Assembly: GCF_034353875.1 (NCBI RefSeq)
Contig: NZ_CP133784.1
Span: 806,001-870,000 of the forward strand
Length of the DNA stretch: 64,000 bases
Direction: 5' to 3'
From: Pseudomonas sp. MH9.2
GTDB lineage: Bacteria; Pseudomonadota; Gammaproteobacteria; Pseudomonadales; Pseudomonadaceae
Part shown: one piece after another, positions 8,458 through 17,506 of the stretch
Layout of the letters: every line of letters begins with the position of its first letter
Numbering within the stretch: position 1 is the first letter of the stretch
The notes under the pieces: generated by a model
Databases searched by the model: none
Told to the model about the DNA's origin: nothing
The model's input: the letters and a program-made list of their open reading frames with translations, nothing else
Program-made: the position numbers and the translations under genes

Positions 8458-9450
8458 TCAGACCTCTACAAGAGTGGGCTTGAGCAAGTTGGCCTGTACC
8501 GCCAATTGCCATAAACCGCGTTCGGTAGCCTGTTCGGCCACGGTCACCTGAGCGAAACCGCAGGCGGCCAGCGCACGTGAATAACGCGCGCACAGCTGGC
8601 TATTGCCGATCAGGATGATGGGAGGGAGGTGTTCGCGGGCTCGCTGCTGCAAGGCGACAAGCGCGACCAATTCGTGACCGATCAACAGACCGGACAGATA
8701 GTCGGACTGCGCGGTGGCGCTGAGTTCACCGGTCAAGCCAAGGGTCCGACAGCTGAATATCGTCGACAGCAGCCCGGCTGCACCGTCGGCAGACCCTGCG
8801 ACAGCGACACCGCGATCAAATGCCTCGGCGTCGAACGCCTCGCTGTGCTGCAGGGTTCGACCGAGGATGGTGTGTGCACTCAGGGCGGCATAGACCTCGC
8901 CCGTCATAAACGTGTCGAAATGCACGATGCAGCCATCGGTGACCTGCACCCATTTCGAGTGGCTGCCAGGCAGGCCGATCAACAATGGGTCGTGATTTTT
9001 TTCGGCGGGCAAGCTGGCGAGAATACCCATAACCTGGGTTTCTTCACCGCGCATCATATTGGGCAACACAGAACGCTGCAGCACGCCAGGAACGATGTGT
9101 ACATCGACCCCACGGACACTGCGTACGGTTTGCAGGGCTGCGCTGAGACCCGCCACATCCGCAGGGGTTTCGCGGTACACCGCTTCACTCCATCCCTGGG
9201 CGCTGCCAACCATGCCGCAGGCGATGACAGGCGTCCCGGGCTCGGCGTCGAGCCAATCACCACACGCCTGATCGAACGCCAGCTCAAATCCATCGACACA
9301 CATCACGCCGGCAATCAGCCGAGGGGCCGTCGGCAACTGCATGATGCCTGCGCTCAGTGAGCGCTGTTCCAGAACCTGACCCTGTTCCCCGAGCCGATAG
9401 GCACGCAGAGAGGTTGTCCCCCAATCGAGCGCGATCAATTGCGCGTGCAT
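8458..9450 (-). CDS. dgoK: 2-dehydro-3-deoxygalactonokinase
   Basis: A 330-residue DgoK-family kinase that phosphorylates 2-dehydro-3-deoxygalactonate before aldol cleavage. The N-terminus LIALDWGTTSLRAYRL is the phosphate-binding loop of the sugar-kinase/actin-like fold, and GLPGSHSKWVQV (around residue 160) is the conserved family segment. AGGTGA lies just before the ATG at 9450. It is the first gene of the operon, so the promoter and any operator should lie between 9451 and about 9600. Confidence 0.95.
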   Translation of the reverse strand: MHAQLIALDWGTTSLRAYRLGEQGQVLEQRSLSAGIMQLPTAPRLIAGVMCVDGFELAFDQACGDWLDAEPGTPVIACGMVGSAQGWSEAVYRETPADVAGLSAALQTVRSVRGVDVHIVPGVLQRSVLPNMMRGEETQVMGILASLPAEKNHDPLLIGLPGSHSKWVQVTDGCIVHFDTFMTGEVYAALSAHTILGRTLQHSEAFDAEAFDRGVAVAGSADGAAGLLSTIFSCRTLGLTGELSATAQSDYLSGLLIGHELVALVALQQRAREHLPPIILIGNSQLCARYSRALAACGFAQVTVAEQATERGLWQLAVQANLLKPTLVEV

Positions 9451-9880
9451 CGCTTCACCTGTTTTATTTTTTTGCGAGATAAGTGAGTGCGCGACGACTA
9501 TAGACCCAAAGCCTGCATCGTCTCAATATGTAAATTCATATCCCATATATAGGGAATTACAAGCCATACATAAAGTGCCGACAAACGCGCCTGTACGCAG
9601 CACGTCAGCACTGGCATCATTTCTGCCAAATACGGCATACTGCCCAAGCATTCCCCAAGTTGATCCACCCTCCAATCGGCCCCTGCGCCGAGGGTGGTAA
9701 CTATCCTTAAATTCTTCGCCCGTTCCCTCCCCGTGTGTTCTCTGTCTCTGGCCTGTTGACGCTTTGTCGCGCACAGGTTTCCAGGGTTGTGGTCATGCCG
9801 TGCGCATTGCGTTTGTGCGGCCATTGCCGCGTTGCCAAAAAAGTCGTCAGACCCACTTCTCATCTGCAAGGACAACTGCC
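9451..9880. other. Divergent control region between dgoK and the acyltransferase gene
   Basis: These 430 bp contain no convincing gene. Two overlapping minus-strand frames (9498-9875 and 9523-9774) lack a ribosome site and resemble nothing I know. The AT-rich stretch 9525-9580 contains an imperfect inverted repeat, listed separately, and is the likely place for the dgo promoter. Confidence 0.7.
9530..9560. promoter_or_regulatory. Possible operator upstream of the galactonate operon
   Basis: GTAAATTC (9530-9537) and GGAATTAC (9553-9560) form an inverted repeat with one bulged base, and TCCC/GGGA form an inner pair around ATATATA. The site is 80-110 bp upstream of dgoK. A palindrome of this size could bind the operon's IclR protein, but no IclR consensus is strong enough to prove it. 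Confidence 0.35.
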
Positions 9881-11038
9881 ATGAAGCGATTTCTGGTGCT
9901 CGATAGTTTTCGCGGTCTGTGTGCCTTGGCGGTGGTGATGCATCACTCCCACGCGCTGCGCAGCTTTACTGAACTGACGTTTTTCAAGAACGCTAACTAC
10001 CTCGTCGAGTTCTTCTTCGTCCTCAGCGGCTTTGTGCTTTATCACACCTATGCGAACCGGTTGGGCTCGGTCGAGCAGTTGCGCCGTTTCGTGATCACTC
10101 GCACCTGCCGCCTGTACCCGCTGCACGTGGTGATGCTGGCGGTATTCATCGGCTTCGAAGTATTGAAAGTCGTGGTCGAGCGCTACGGGATGTCCTTCAA
10201 CGCCCCGAGCTTCACCGGCGCCCGGGCGCCCGACGAGATTGTGCCGAACCTGCTGTTGATTCAGTCCTGGTGGCCGAGTTTCAACGCGCTGTCGTTCAAC
10301 TATCCGTCGTGGAGCATCAGCGTCGAATACTACCTGTACCTGATCTTCGGCCTGATCGCCCTGGCCTTGCCGACGCAGGCGCGCAAGGTTTTCGTAGCCA
10401 TCGCGGTACTCGCTTTCCTCGCGCTCTACTTCAAGAGCACGCTGGTAACGGACAATGCGCTGAAAGGTCTGGGCTGTTTTTTTGCGGGGGGCGTTACTTA
10501 CCGGGTATACGCAAAACTGCCAAGCCTGCACCTGAGTCCACTGCTTGGCAGCGCGCTTGAGGTGCTGGTTCTAGGTGTGATCTACCTGATCATGATTTAC
10601 AGCGATACGCCCCAGGATATTCTCCTGAGCCTGCTGTTCTGCGTGGCGATCTGGGTGTTTGCGTTCGAAGCCGGCTGGGTGTCGACGCTGCTGCGAAAAT
10701 CTCTGTTCACCTGGCTTGGCATGCTGTCGTTTTCTATCTATATGACCCACGCAGCGGTGATTTTCGCGATGTCGATCGGGGTGATGATTGTCGCCAAGCT
10801 TACCCACCTGCCGCTGCTGATAGACCTACCCAGCGAAATCGTTGGCGTGGTTATCCGCTATATCGATACCGGCAGCATGGCACTCGACAATCTACTGATG
10901 GTCATTGAAGTGGCGGCGGTGCTGGCTGTTTCGGTGCTGAGCTATCGCCACATCGAACTGCGCGGCATCGCGCTTGGCAAGCGATGGAGCAAGGACCGCT
11001 TGACCGCGGCAAGCCTGGCACCACGCCTTCCCGAATGA
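9881..11038 (+). CDS. Acyltransferase-3 family membrane protein (OafA type)
   Basis: A 385-residue polytopic membrane protein with about ten hydrophobic segments. The N-terminal motif LDSFRGLCALAVVMHH carries the arginine and histidine typical of the acyltransferase-3 family, whose members O-acylate sugars of lipopolysaccharide, exopolysaccharide or other surface glycans. The start at 9881 has AAGGA 8 nt upstream; a longer open frame from 9764 has no ribosome site. It stands alone between dgoK and a bidirectional terminator, so the acceptor sugar cannot be deduced from context. Confidence 0.9.
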   Translation: MKRFLVLDSFRGLCALAVVMHHSHALRSFTELTFFKNANYLVEFFFVLSGFVLYHTYANRLGSVEQLRRFVITRTCRLYPLHVVMLAVFIGFEVLKVVVERYGMSFNAPSFTGARAPDEIVPNLLLIQSWWPSFNALSFNYPSWSISVEYYLYLIFGLIALALPTQARKVFVAIAVLAFLALYFKSTLVTDNALKGLGCFFAGGVTYRVYAKLPSLHLSPLLGSALEVLVLGVIYLIMIYSDTPQDILLSLLFCVAIWVFAFEAGWVSTLLRKSLFTWLGMLSFSIYMTHAAVIFAMSIGVMIVAKLTHLPLLIDLPSEIVGVVIRYIDTGSMALDNLLMVIEVAAVLAVSVLSYRHIELRGIALGKRWSKDRLTAASLAPRLPE

Positions 11039-11068
11039 ATTCGCTCGCTACGCTTTCACACGCGCAAT

Positions 11069-11104
11069 AAAAAACCGCTTCTCAAACGAGAAGCGGTTTT
11101 TTTT
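11069..11104. terminator. Bidirectional terminator between the acyltransferase gene and asd
   Basis: AAAAAACCGCTTCTC and GAGAAGCGGTTTTTT flank a 4-nt AAAC loop, with A and T tracts on both sides, serving the two converging genes. Confidence 0.93.
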
Positions 11105-11119
11105 GAAACAGCTAACGCA

Positions 11120-12232
11120 TTAACGTTCCAGCAGAATCCGCAACATACGACGCAGCGGTTCGGCGGCGCCCCAGAGCAACTGGTCGCCAACAGTGAACGC
11201 GCCCAAGTATTGCGAGCCCATGTTCAGCTTGCGCAGACGTCCCACCGGAATGCTCATTGTCCCGGTTACCGCCGTTGGGCTCAGCTCTTGAATGCTCGCT
11301 TCACGGTGGTTCGGTACCAGCTTCACCCATGGGTTGTGCTGGCTGATCATGCCTTCGATGTCGGCGATTGGCACATCCTTGTTCAGCTTGATGGTCAGCG
11401 CCTGGCTGTGGCAACGCATGGAGCCGATGCGCACGCAGATACCATCGACCGGGATCGGGTTCTTGAAGCGACCCAGGATCTTGTTGGTCTCGGCCTGGCC
11501 TTTCCACTCTTCACGGCTCTGACCGTTCGGCAACTCTTTGTCGATCCACGGAATCAAACTGCCGGCCAATGGCACGCCGAAGTTCTCAGTCGGGAAGGCT
11601 TCGCTGCGCATGGCTTCGGCAACCTTGCGGTCGATGTCGAGGATCGCGCTGGCCGGGTTGGCCAAGTCGTCGGCCACGGCAGCGTGAGTAGCACCCATCT
11701 GCTTGATCAGTTCACGCATGTTCTGCGCGCCGGCACCGGAGGCCGCCTGATACGTCATGACGTTCATCCACTCCACCAGACCGGCTTCGAACAAACCGCC
11801 CAGGCCCATCAGCATCAGGCTGACCGTGCAGTTGCCGCCAATGAAGTTTTTGGTCCCGGCATCGAGCTGCTGGTCGATCACCTTGCGGTTTACCGGGTCC
11901 AGCACGATTACCGCGTCATCCTGCATACGCAGGCTGGAAGCGGCATCGATCCAGTACCCCTGCCAGCCGGCTTCGCGCAGTTTCGGGAAGACCTCATTGG
12001 TGTAGTCGCCACCCTGACAGGTCAGAACCACGTCGAGGGTTTTGAGTTCTTCGATGCTGTAAGCGTCCTTCAGGGGCGCAATATCCTTGCCCACGGCCGG
12101 GCCTTGGCCACCGACGTTGGACGTGGTGAAGAACACCGGCTCGATCAGATCAAAATCCTGCTCTTCCAGCATCCGCTGCATGAGCACGGAACCGACCATA
12201 CCGCGCCAACCGATCAGACCTACACGTTTCAT
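11120..12232 (-). CDS. asd: Aspartate-semialdehyde dehydrogenase
   Basis: This 370-residue enzyme reduces L-4-aspartyl phosphate to aspartate semialdehyde, the branch point to lysine, diaminopimelate, threonine and methionine. The NADP-binding loop [17 protein letters not shown] is at the start. The catalytic cysteine is in [11 protein letters not shown] (about residue 135), and the substrate-binding region around [12 protein letters not shown] is present. Its place behind leuB is the usual one in Pseudomonas, 57 bp downstream on the same strand. Confidence 0.97.
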   Translation of the reverse strand: MKRVGLIGWRGMVGSVLMQRMLEEQDFDLIEPVFFTTSNVGGQGPAVGKDIAPLKDAYSIEELKTLDVVLTCQGGDYTNEVFPKLREAGWQGYWIDAASSLRMQDDAVIVLDPVNRKVIDQQLDAGTKNFIGGNCTVSLMLMGLGGLFEAGLVEWMNVMTYQAASGAGAQNMRELIKQMGATHAAVADDLANPASAILDIDRKVAEAMRSEAFPTENFGVPLAGSLIPWIDKELPNGQSREEWKGQAETNKILGRFKNPIPVDGICVRIGSMRCHSQALTIKLNKDVPIADIEGMISQHNPWVKLVPNHREASIQELSPTAVTGTMSIPVGRLRKLNMGSQYLGAFTVGDQLLWGAAEPLRRMLRILLER

Positions 12233-12289
12233 CGCAACTGCACCTTTAACGAAAAAGTGGGCCGCTCCGATAAGAGCGGGCCCGAGATA

Positions 12290-13372
12290 TTACAGATTGA
12301 GCAGCGCGGCGACTACGGCCTCGCCCATTTCCTGCGTACCTACTTTGGCGTTACCAATCGACCAGATGTCGCCGGTACGCAAACCTTGATCCAGTACCAG
12401 GCTCACAGCCCGTTCGATCGCCTCAGCAGCAGCCAGCTGATTGAAGCTGTAACGCAGCATCATCGCGACCGACAGAATCGTTGCCAGCGGGTTGGCAATG
12501 CCCTGCCCTGCGATGTCTGGAGCAGAGCCGTGGCAGGGTTCGTACATGCCCTTACTGTTGGCATCCAGCGACGCCGAAGGCAGCATGCCGATAGAACCGG
12601 TGAGCATCGAAGCCTCGTCTGACAGAATATCGCCGAACAGGTTATCGGTGACGATCACATCGAACTGCTTGGGTGCACGTACCAGTTGCATCGCCGCGTT
12701 GTCGACGTACATGTGGCTCAGCTCGACATCAGGATAATCCTTGGCGACCTGTTCGACCACTTCACGCCAGAGCTGGCTGGATTCCATGACGTTGGCTTTG
12801 TCCACCGAGCACAGTTTCTTGCTGCGAAGCCGGGCCATGTCAAAGCCTACACGGGCGATACGACGGATTTCGCTCTCGCTGTACGGGAGAGTGTTGTAAC
12901 CCTCGCGCTCGCCGTTGTCGAGGGTACGAATACCCCGTGGCGTACCGAAGTAGATACCGCCGGTCAGCTCACGAACGATCAGGATGTCCAGGCCCGACAC
13001 CACTTCCGGTTTCAAGGTGGACGCTTCAGCCAATTGCGGATACAGAATGGCTGGCCGCAGGTTGCCGAACAGTTTCAGCTCGGAGCGAATCTTCAGCAGG
13101 CCTTTTTCCGGACGAATTGCACGGTCCAGCGTGTCCCATTTCGGGCCACCGACGGCACCGAGCAGCACAGCATCGGCAGCGCGGGCGCGGGCCAGGGTTT
13201 CATCGGCCAAAGGCACGCCATACTTGTCGATGGCCGCGCCACCGATCAGGTCATGGCTGAGCACGAAGCCCAACTGAAACTTGTCATTGACCAACTCCAG
13301 CACCTTGACCGCTTCGGCCATGATTTCCGGACCGATACCATCACCTGGGAGAATCAGAATCTGCTTGCTCAT
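12290..13372 (-). CDS. leuB: 3-isopropylmalate dehydrogenase
   Basis: A 360-residue NAD-dependent enzyme that oxidises and decarboxylates 3-isopropylmalate in leucine synthesis. The N-terminus [19 protein letters not shown] and the core motif [19 protein letters not shown] with the metal-binding aspartates are clear. The start at 13372 is preceded by GAGGAA; the frame stays open to 13417 but without a better site. A methyltransferase separates it from leuD and leuC upstream. Confidence 0.97.
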   Translation of the reverse strand: MSKQILILPGDGIGPEIMAEAVKVLELVNDKFQLGFVLSHDLIGGAAIDKYGVPLADETLARARAADAVLLGAVGGPKWDTLDRAIRPEKGLLKIRSELKLFGNLRPAILYPQLAEASTLKPEVVSGLDILIVRELTGGIYFGTPRGIRTLDNGEREGYNTLPYSESEIRRIARVGFDMARLRSKKLCSVDKANVMESSQLWREVVEQVAKDYPDVELSHMYVDNAAMQLVRAPKQFDVIVTDNLFGDILSDEASMLTGSIGMLPSASLDANSKGMYEPCHGSAPDIAGQGIANPLATILSVAMMLRYSFNQLAAAEAIERAVSLVLDQGLRTGDIWSIGNAKVGTQEMGEAVVAALLNL

Positions 13373-13453
13373 ACGTTCCTCAATCCATTTAAACGGCGCG
13401 TGATCGTGCGCCTGCAAAAAGAACCATCACTGCTTTTTATAGAAGCAACAAGA

Positions 13454-14221
13454 CTAACGTTCTGCCCACAACACCAGCACATCGGTGCTGAAGGAGCCGT
13501 CGTCAGTGATCTCAAAATACTCGCGCACTTCTGCACCCATTGCCTCCTGCAACTCACGAATCGCGACACGCAACACCTGTGGCGTGCGCATACGCTCGAC
13601 CCACGAACTGTACTCCAGGTGCAAGCGCTGACGGCTGTGACTGCGGGTGAATAACCCGGCCTCGCTGACATGGCGCAACCACTCACCCGCAGAATAGTCG
13701 CGGACGTGGCTGGTGTCGCGCAGCACTTCAACACTTTGCAGATACGTATCGAACAGCGGACTGCCTGGCGACATGACGTCGATAAACGCCGCAACGCCAC
13801 CCGGTTTCAGCACGCGTCGCACTTCACGCAGGGCCAGGCCCAGATCGCTCCAGTGATGCGCCGAGTAACGGCTGAACACAAAATCGAACTCGCCGTCCTC
13901 GAACGGAAGGCGCTCGGCGGCCCCACAGACCGTTTGCACGTTGCTCAGTCCACGCTCTACCGCCGCGCTGGCGACCACATCGAGCATCTGCTGCGACAGG
14001 TCGTAAGCCACCACCTCGCCCACCGACGACGCCACATTAAAACTCACATGACCGGCGCCACAGCCCAGATCCAGCACTCGCGCATCGCCACGCCCGGCCA
14101 CTTCGGCCTGTAGCAACGCGAACTCGGTGCCTTGAGCGTGCACAGCACTGCTCAGATAGGCCGCTGCCTGTTCACCGAATTGACGCTGGACGACTTGGGT
14201 GTGCGCGGTGTGGGTCATCAT
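13454..14221 (-). CDS. SAM-dependent class I methyltransferase, UbiE/Methyltransf_11 type
   Basis: A 255-residue soluble methyltransferase with SAM motif I VLDLGCGAGHVSF (about residues 45-57) and motif III region LREVRRVLKPGGVAAF (about 115-130). The substrate is unknown. Its place between leuD and leuB is common in pseudomonads; a role in leucine synthesis is not known and not implied by the sequence. AAGGAA lies 6 nt before the first of two adjacent ATG codons. Confidence 0.88.
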   Translation of the reverse strand: MMTHTAHTQVVQRQFGEQAAAYLSSAVHAQGTEFALLQAEVAGRGDARVLDLGCGAGHVSFNVASSVGEVVAYDLSQQMLDVVASAAVERGLSNVQTVCGAAERLPFEDGEFDFVFSRYSAHHWSDLGLALREVRRVLKPGGVAAFIDVMSPGSPLFDTYLQSVEVLRDTSHVRDYSAGEWLRHVSEAGLFTRSHSRQRLHLEYSSWVERMRTPQVLRVAIRELQEAMGAEVREYFEITDDGSFSTDVLVLWAER

Positions 14222-14253
14222 GGAGTTCCTTAATAGGCTTCGACTGTCGGGAC

Positions 14254-14324
14254 GCTATCGCGGGCAAGCCCGCTCCTACAAGAACAGTACGCATTCTGCA
14301 GAAGCGGGCTTGCCCGCGGTCAGC
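14254..14324. repeat. REPIN: inverted pair of REP elements
   Basis: The left REP contains GCGGGCAAGCCCGC (14260-14273) followed by TCCTACA; the right one contains the exact reverse complement GCGGGCTTGCCCGC (14304-14317). The two face each other across about 30 nt, the arrangement of a REP doublet (REPIN) that is mobilised by RAYT transposases. It lies between leuD and the methyltransferase gene, inside an otherwise co-directional set, and could form a stable hairpin in the mRNA. Confidence 0.88.
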
Positions 14325-14341
14325 TTGACGCGGTCTATCAA

Positions 14342-14983
14342 TCAGTCGCGAAACAACCACGGCTGGCTGGCGCGATGCATGCTTTCGAAGCGGGCAATCG
14401 CCTCGCCATCCATCAGCGTCAGACCAATGTCGTCCAGGCCGTTGAGCAGGCAGTGCTTGCGGAACGCATCGATCTCGAAGCTCAAGACTTTGCCGTCAGG
14501 ACGGGTCACGGTCTGCGCCACCAGATCAACGTTCAATTGATAACCCGGCGTGGCCTCGACCTGTTCGAACAACTCATCGACCTCCGCATCGCTGAGGATG
14601 ATCGGCAGCAGACCGTTCTTGAAGCTGTTGTTGAAGAAGATGTCGGCATAGCTCGGCGCAATGATGCTGCGAAAGCCATATTCTTCCAGCGCCCAAGGCG
14701 CGTGTTCACGGCTGGAACCGCAGCCAAAATTCTCGCGAGCCAGTAATACGCTGGCACCTTGATAACGCGCGTTATTGAGCACGAAATCCTTGTTCAATGG
14801 ACGCTTGGAGTTGTCCTGATAAGGTTGCCCCACATCCAGATAGCGCCACTCGTCAAACAGATTAGGACCAAAGCCCGTGCGTTTGATCGATTTGAGAAAC
14901 TGTTTGGGAATGATCTGATCAGTGTCGACGTTGGCACGATCCAAAGGAGCGACGAGGCCGGTGTGCTGAGTAAATGCTTTCAT
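14342..14983 (-). CDS. leuD: 3-isopropylmalate dehydratase, small subunit
   Basis: The 213-residue small subunit of isopropylmalate isomerase, which joins LeuC to convert 2- to 3-isopropylmalate. The N-terminus with [17 protein letters not shown] and the swivelling-domain motif [18 protein letters not shown] are characteristic. It lies 10 bp downstream of leuC on the same strand. Confidence 0.97.
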   Translation of the reverse strand: MKAFTQHTGLVAPLDRANVDTDQIIPKQFLKSIKRTGFGPNLFDEWRYLDVGQPYQDNSKRPLNKDFVLNNARYQGASVLLARENFGCGSSREHAPWALEEYGFRSIIAPSYADIFFNNSFKNGLLPIILSDAEVDELFEQVEATPGYQLNVDLVAQTVTRPDGKVLSFEIDAFRKHCLLNGLDDIGLTLMDGEAIARFESMHRASQPWLFRD

Positions 14984-14993
14984 GCTGGGCTCC

Positions 14994-16418
14994 TTAGTGT
15001 TGGATCAAGTCACGAACGTCGACGAATCGACCGTTGACCGCCGCCGCTGCCGCCATGGCAGGGCTGACCAGGTGAGTACGGCCACCGGCGCCTTGACGGC
15101 CTTCGAAGTTACGGTTGGATGTGGACGCGCAATGCTCGCCGGACTCCAAACGGTCCGGGTTCATCGCCAGGCACATCGAGCAGCCCGGTTCACGCCATTC
15201 AAAACCGGCCTCGATGAAAATCTTGTCCAGCCCTTCTTTTTCCGCCTGCGCCTTCACCAGACCCGAGCCTGGCACCACGATGGCCTGTTTGACGGTGGAA
15301 GCAACTTTGCGGCCTTTGGCGATCTCTGCCGCAGCACGCAAGTCTTCGATCCGCGAGTTGGTGCAGGAGCCGATAAACACACGATCCAGCTGAATGTCAG
15401 TGATCGCCTGATTGGCATGCAAGCCCATGTACTTCAACGCGCGCTCGATAGAACCCCGCTTGACCAGATCGGTTTCTTTGGCCGGGTCAGGCACGTTTTG
15501 ATCGACGGCCAACACCATTTCCGGTGAAGTGCCCCAACTGACTTGCGGCTTGATCTGAGCGGCATCGAGCTTGATCACGGTATCGAAGGTGGCGTCGGCA
15601 TCGGACACCAGGTCCTTCCAGGCTTCGACAGCCAAGTCCCACTCCGCACCTTTAGGGGCAAACGGACGACCCTTCACGTAAGCGACCGTTTTTTCATCAG
15701 TCGCCACCAGGCCCACGCGAGCGCCGGCTTCGATGGACATGTTGCAGATGGTCATACGCCCTTCGACGGACAGGTCGCGAATCGCGCTGCCTGCGAACTC
15801 GATAGCATGACCATTGCCGCCCGCCGTACCGATCTTGCCGATAACAGCAAGAACGATGTCTTTGGCCGTGACGCCAAACGGCAATGTGCCTTCGACCGAC
15901 ACCAACATGTTTTTCATTTTCTGGGCGACCAGGCACTGCGTAGCGAGCACATGCTCGACCTCGGAAGTGCCGATGCCATGGGCCAACGCGCCAAACGCAC
16001 CGTGAGTCGAGGTGTGCGAATCGCCGCAGACCACGGTCATACCCGGCAACGTAGCGCCTTGCTCAGGGCCAATGACGTGAACGATGCCCTGACGTGGGTC
16101 ATTCATCTTGAATTCGGTAATGCCATATTCATCGCAGTTGTCGTCAAGGGTCTGCACCTGCAGACGAGACACTTGATCGACGATGGCCTCAATCCCGCCT
16201 TTACGCTCCGGTGTCGTCGGCACGTTATGGTCTGGAGTGGCAATGTTGGCATCGATCCGCCATGGCTTGCGCCCGGCCAGACGCAGACCCTCGAAGGCTT
16301 GCGGCGAGGTCACTTCGTGAATGATGTGACGGTCGATATAAATCAGCGCCGAACCATCGTCGCGCTGTTTGACCAAATGCGAATCCCAGAGCTTGTCGTA
16401 GAGCGTTTTGCCGGCCAT
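14994..16418 (-). CDS. leuC: 3-isopropylmalate dehydratase, large subunit
   Basis: The 474-residue aconitase-fold subunit carrying the 4Fe-4S cluster of isopropylmalate isomerase. [37 protein letters not shown] and [13 protein letters not shown] give the substrate loops and cluster cysteines. The start ATG at 16418 has AGGAA 8 nt upstream, so the longer open frame to 16472 is not used. It is divergent from a LysR regulator, a conserved arrangement in Pseudomonas that suggests LysR control of leuC. Confidence 0.97.
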   Translation of the reverse strand: MAGKTLYDKLWDSHLVKQRDDGSALIYIDRHIIHEVTSPQAFEGLRLAGRKPWRIDANIATPDHNVPTTPERKGGIEAIVDQVSRLQVQTLDDNCDEYGITEFKMNDPRQGIVHVIGPEQGATLPGMTVVCGDSHTSTHGAFGALAHGIGTSEVEHVLATQCLVAQKMKNMLVSVEGTLPFGVTAKDIVLAVIGKIGTAGGNGHAIEFAGSAIRDLSVEGRMTICNMSIEAGARVGLVATDEKTVAYVKGRPFAPKGAEWDLAVEAWKDLVSDADATFDTVIKLDAAQIKPQVSWGTSPEMVLAVDQNVPDPAKETDLVKRGSIERALKYMGLHANQAITDIQLDRVFIGSCTNSRIEDLRAAAEIAKGRKVASTVKQAIVVPGSGLVKAQAEKEGLDKIFIEAGFEWREPGCSMCLAMNPDRLESGEHCASTSNRNFEGRQGAGGRTHLVSPAMAAAAAVNGRFVDVRDLIQH

Positions 16419-16567
16419 CAGACGTTTCCTCATCAGCTTGTTTCTATGCCGGTTATCGATGACGTGGCTCAATAACCCTTTGGCTTGTGAGGAAGATCCT
16501 ATGGGGTATGATTAAATAACTCAAATTCATATTTTTTATGCTTTGGATAACCAATTGGAATCCTAAA

Positions 16568-17440
16568 ATGGATCTAGCCAATCTCAACGCGTTTATTGCC
16601 ATTGCCGAGACAGGAGGCTTCTCAGCGGCAGGGGAACGCTTGCATCTGACCCAGCCAGCGATCAGTAAACGAATTGCCGGTCTGGAGCAGCAACTCAAGG
16701 TTCGGCTGTTCGACCGACTGGGTCGTGAAGTCAGCCTGACCGAGGCTGGCCGGGCACTGCTGCCCAGAGCCTATCAAATCCTTAGCGTGCTGGACGACAC
16801 TCGCCGCGCATTGACTAACCTCAGCGGCGAGATCAGCGGACGCCTGACCCTGGCAACCAGCCACCACATCGGCCTGCATCGCCTGCCTCCCTTATTGCGC
16901 GAGTTCACACGGCGATACCCCGAGGTCGCGCTGGACATCCAGTTTCTCGACTCGGAAGTGGCCTACGATGAAATCCTCCATGGGCGCGCCGAACTGGCGG
17001 TGATCACCCTCGCTCCGCAACCGCATACGCTGGTCAAGGCGGTAGTGGTCTGGGACGACCCACTGGATTTCGTCGCAGCCCCAGAACATCCCTTGGCCAA
17101 CAGCGGCGCTGTAAGCCTGATGGATATAGCGCGCTATCCAGCGGTGTTTCCCGGAGAAAATACATTCACCCATCACATCGTCAGCCGCCTGTGCGAAGCT
17201 CAAGGCCTGAAACCGAACATCGCCATGAGCACCAACTATATGGAGACCATCAAAATGATGGTCTCCATTGGCCTGGCCTGGAGCGTCTTGCCACGCACCA
17301 TGCTTGATGATCAAGTAGCGCGCATCCCTTTGCCGGGCATTCAGCTCACTCGCCAGCTAGGCTACATTGTGCACACTGAAAGGACACTCTCCAATGCCGC
17401 ACGAGCATTCATGGCATTACTGGATGCGCAAATAACGTAG
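16568..17440 (+). CDS. LysR-family regulator divergent from leuC
   Basis: A 290-residue LysR protein: N-terminal winged helix-turn-helix (residues 1-60, LNAFIAIAETGGFSAAGERL and LTQPAISKRIAGLE) and a C-terminal periplasmic-binding-like effector domain (about 90-290). The start at 16568 fits the family's N-terminus. It is transcribed away from leuC. The 149-bp gap is AT-rich around 16515-16545 and has the partial palindrome CATA-N5-TATG with an overlapping T-N11-A, a candidate LysR site. The natural effector is probably a leucine-pathway intermediate (inference from position). Confidence 0.9.
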   Translation: MDLANLNAFIAIAETGGFSAAGERLHLTQPAISKRIAGLEQQLKVRLFDRLGREVSLTEAGRALLPRAYQILSVLDDTRRALTNLSGEISGRLTLATSHHIGLHRLPPLLREFTRRYPEVALDIQFLDSEVAYDEILHGRAELAVITLAPQPHTLVKAVVVWDDPLDFVAAPEHPLANSGAVSLMDIARYPAVFPGENTFTHHIVSRLCEAQGLKPNIAMSTNYMETIKMMVSIGLAWSVLPRTMLDDQVARIPLPGIQLTRQLGYIVHTERTLSNAARAFMALLDAQIT

Positions 17441-17506
17441 TCTCCGAGCATAAAAGCGCTTAAAACAATCAACGTCTTTGCCCACTTTCTCAAGGCTTGT
17501 TGACCG

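Noticed and set aside
9498..9875. Minus-strand frames of 83 and 125 codons in the dgoK/acyltransferase gap
   Set aside because: No ribosome site, atypical composition, and overlap with the expected control region.
11210..12622. Long plus-strand open frame (470 codons) opposite asd and leuB
   Set aside because: It is the antisense shadow of two certain genes in GC-rich DNA, has no ribosome site and spans their intergenic gap.
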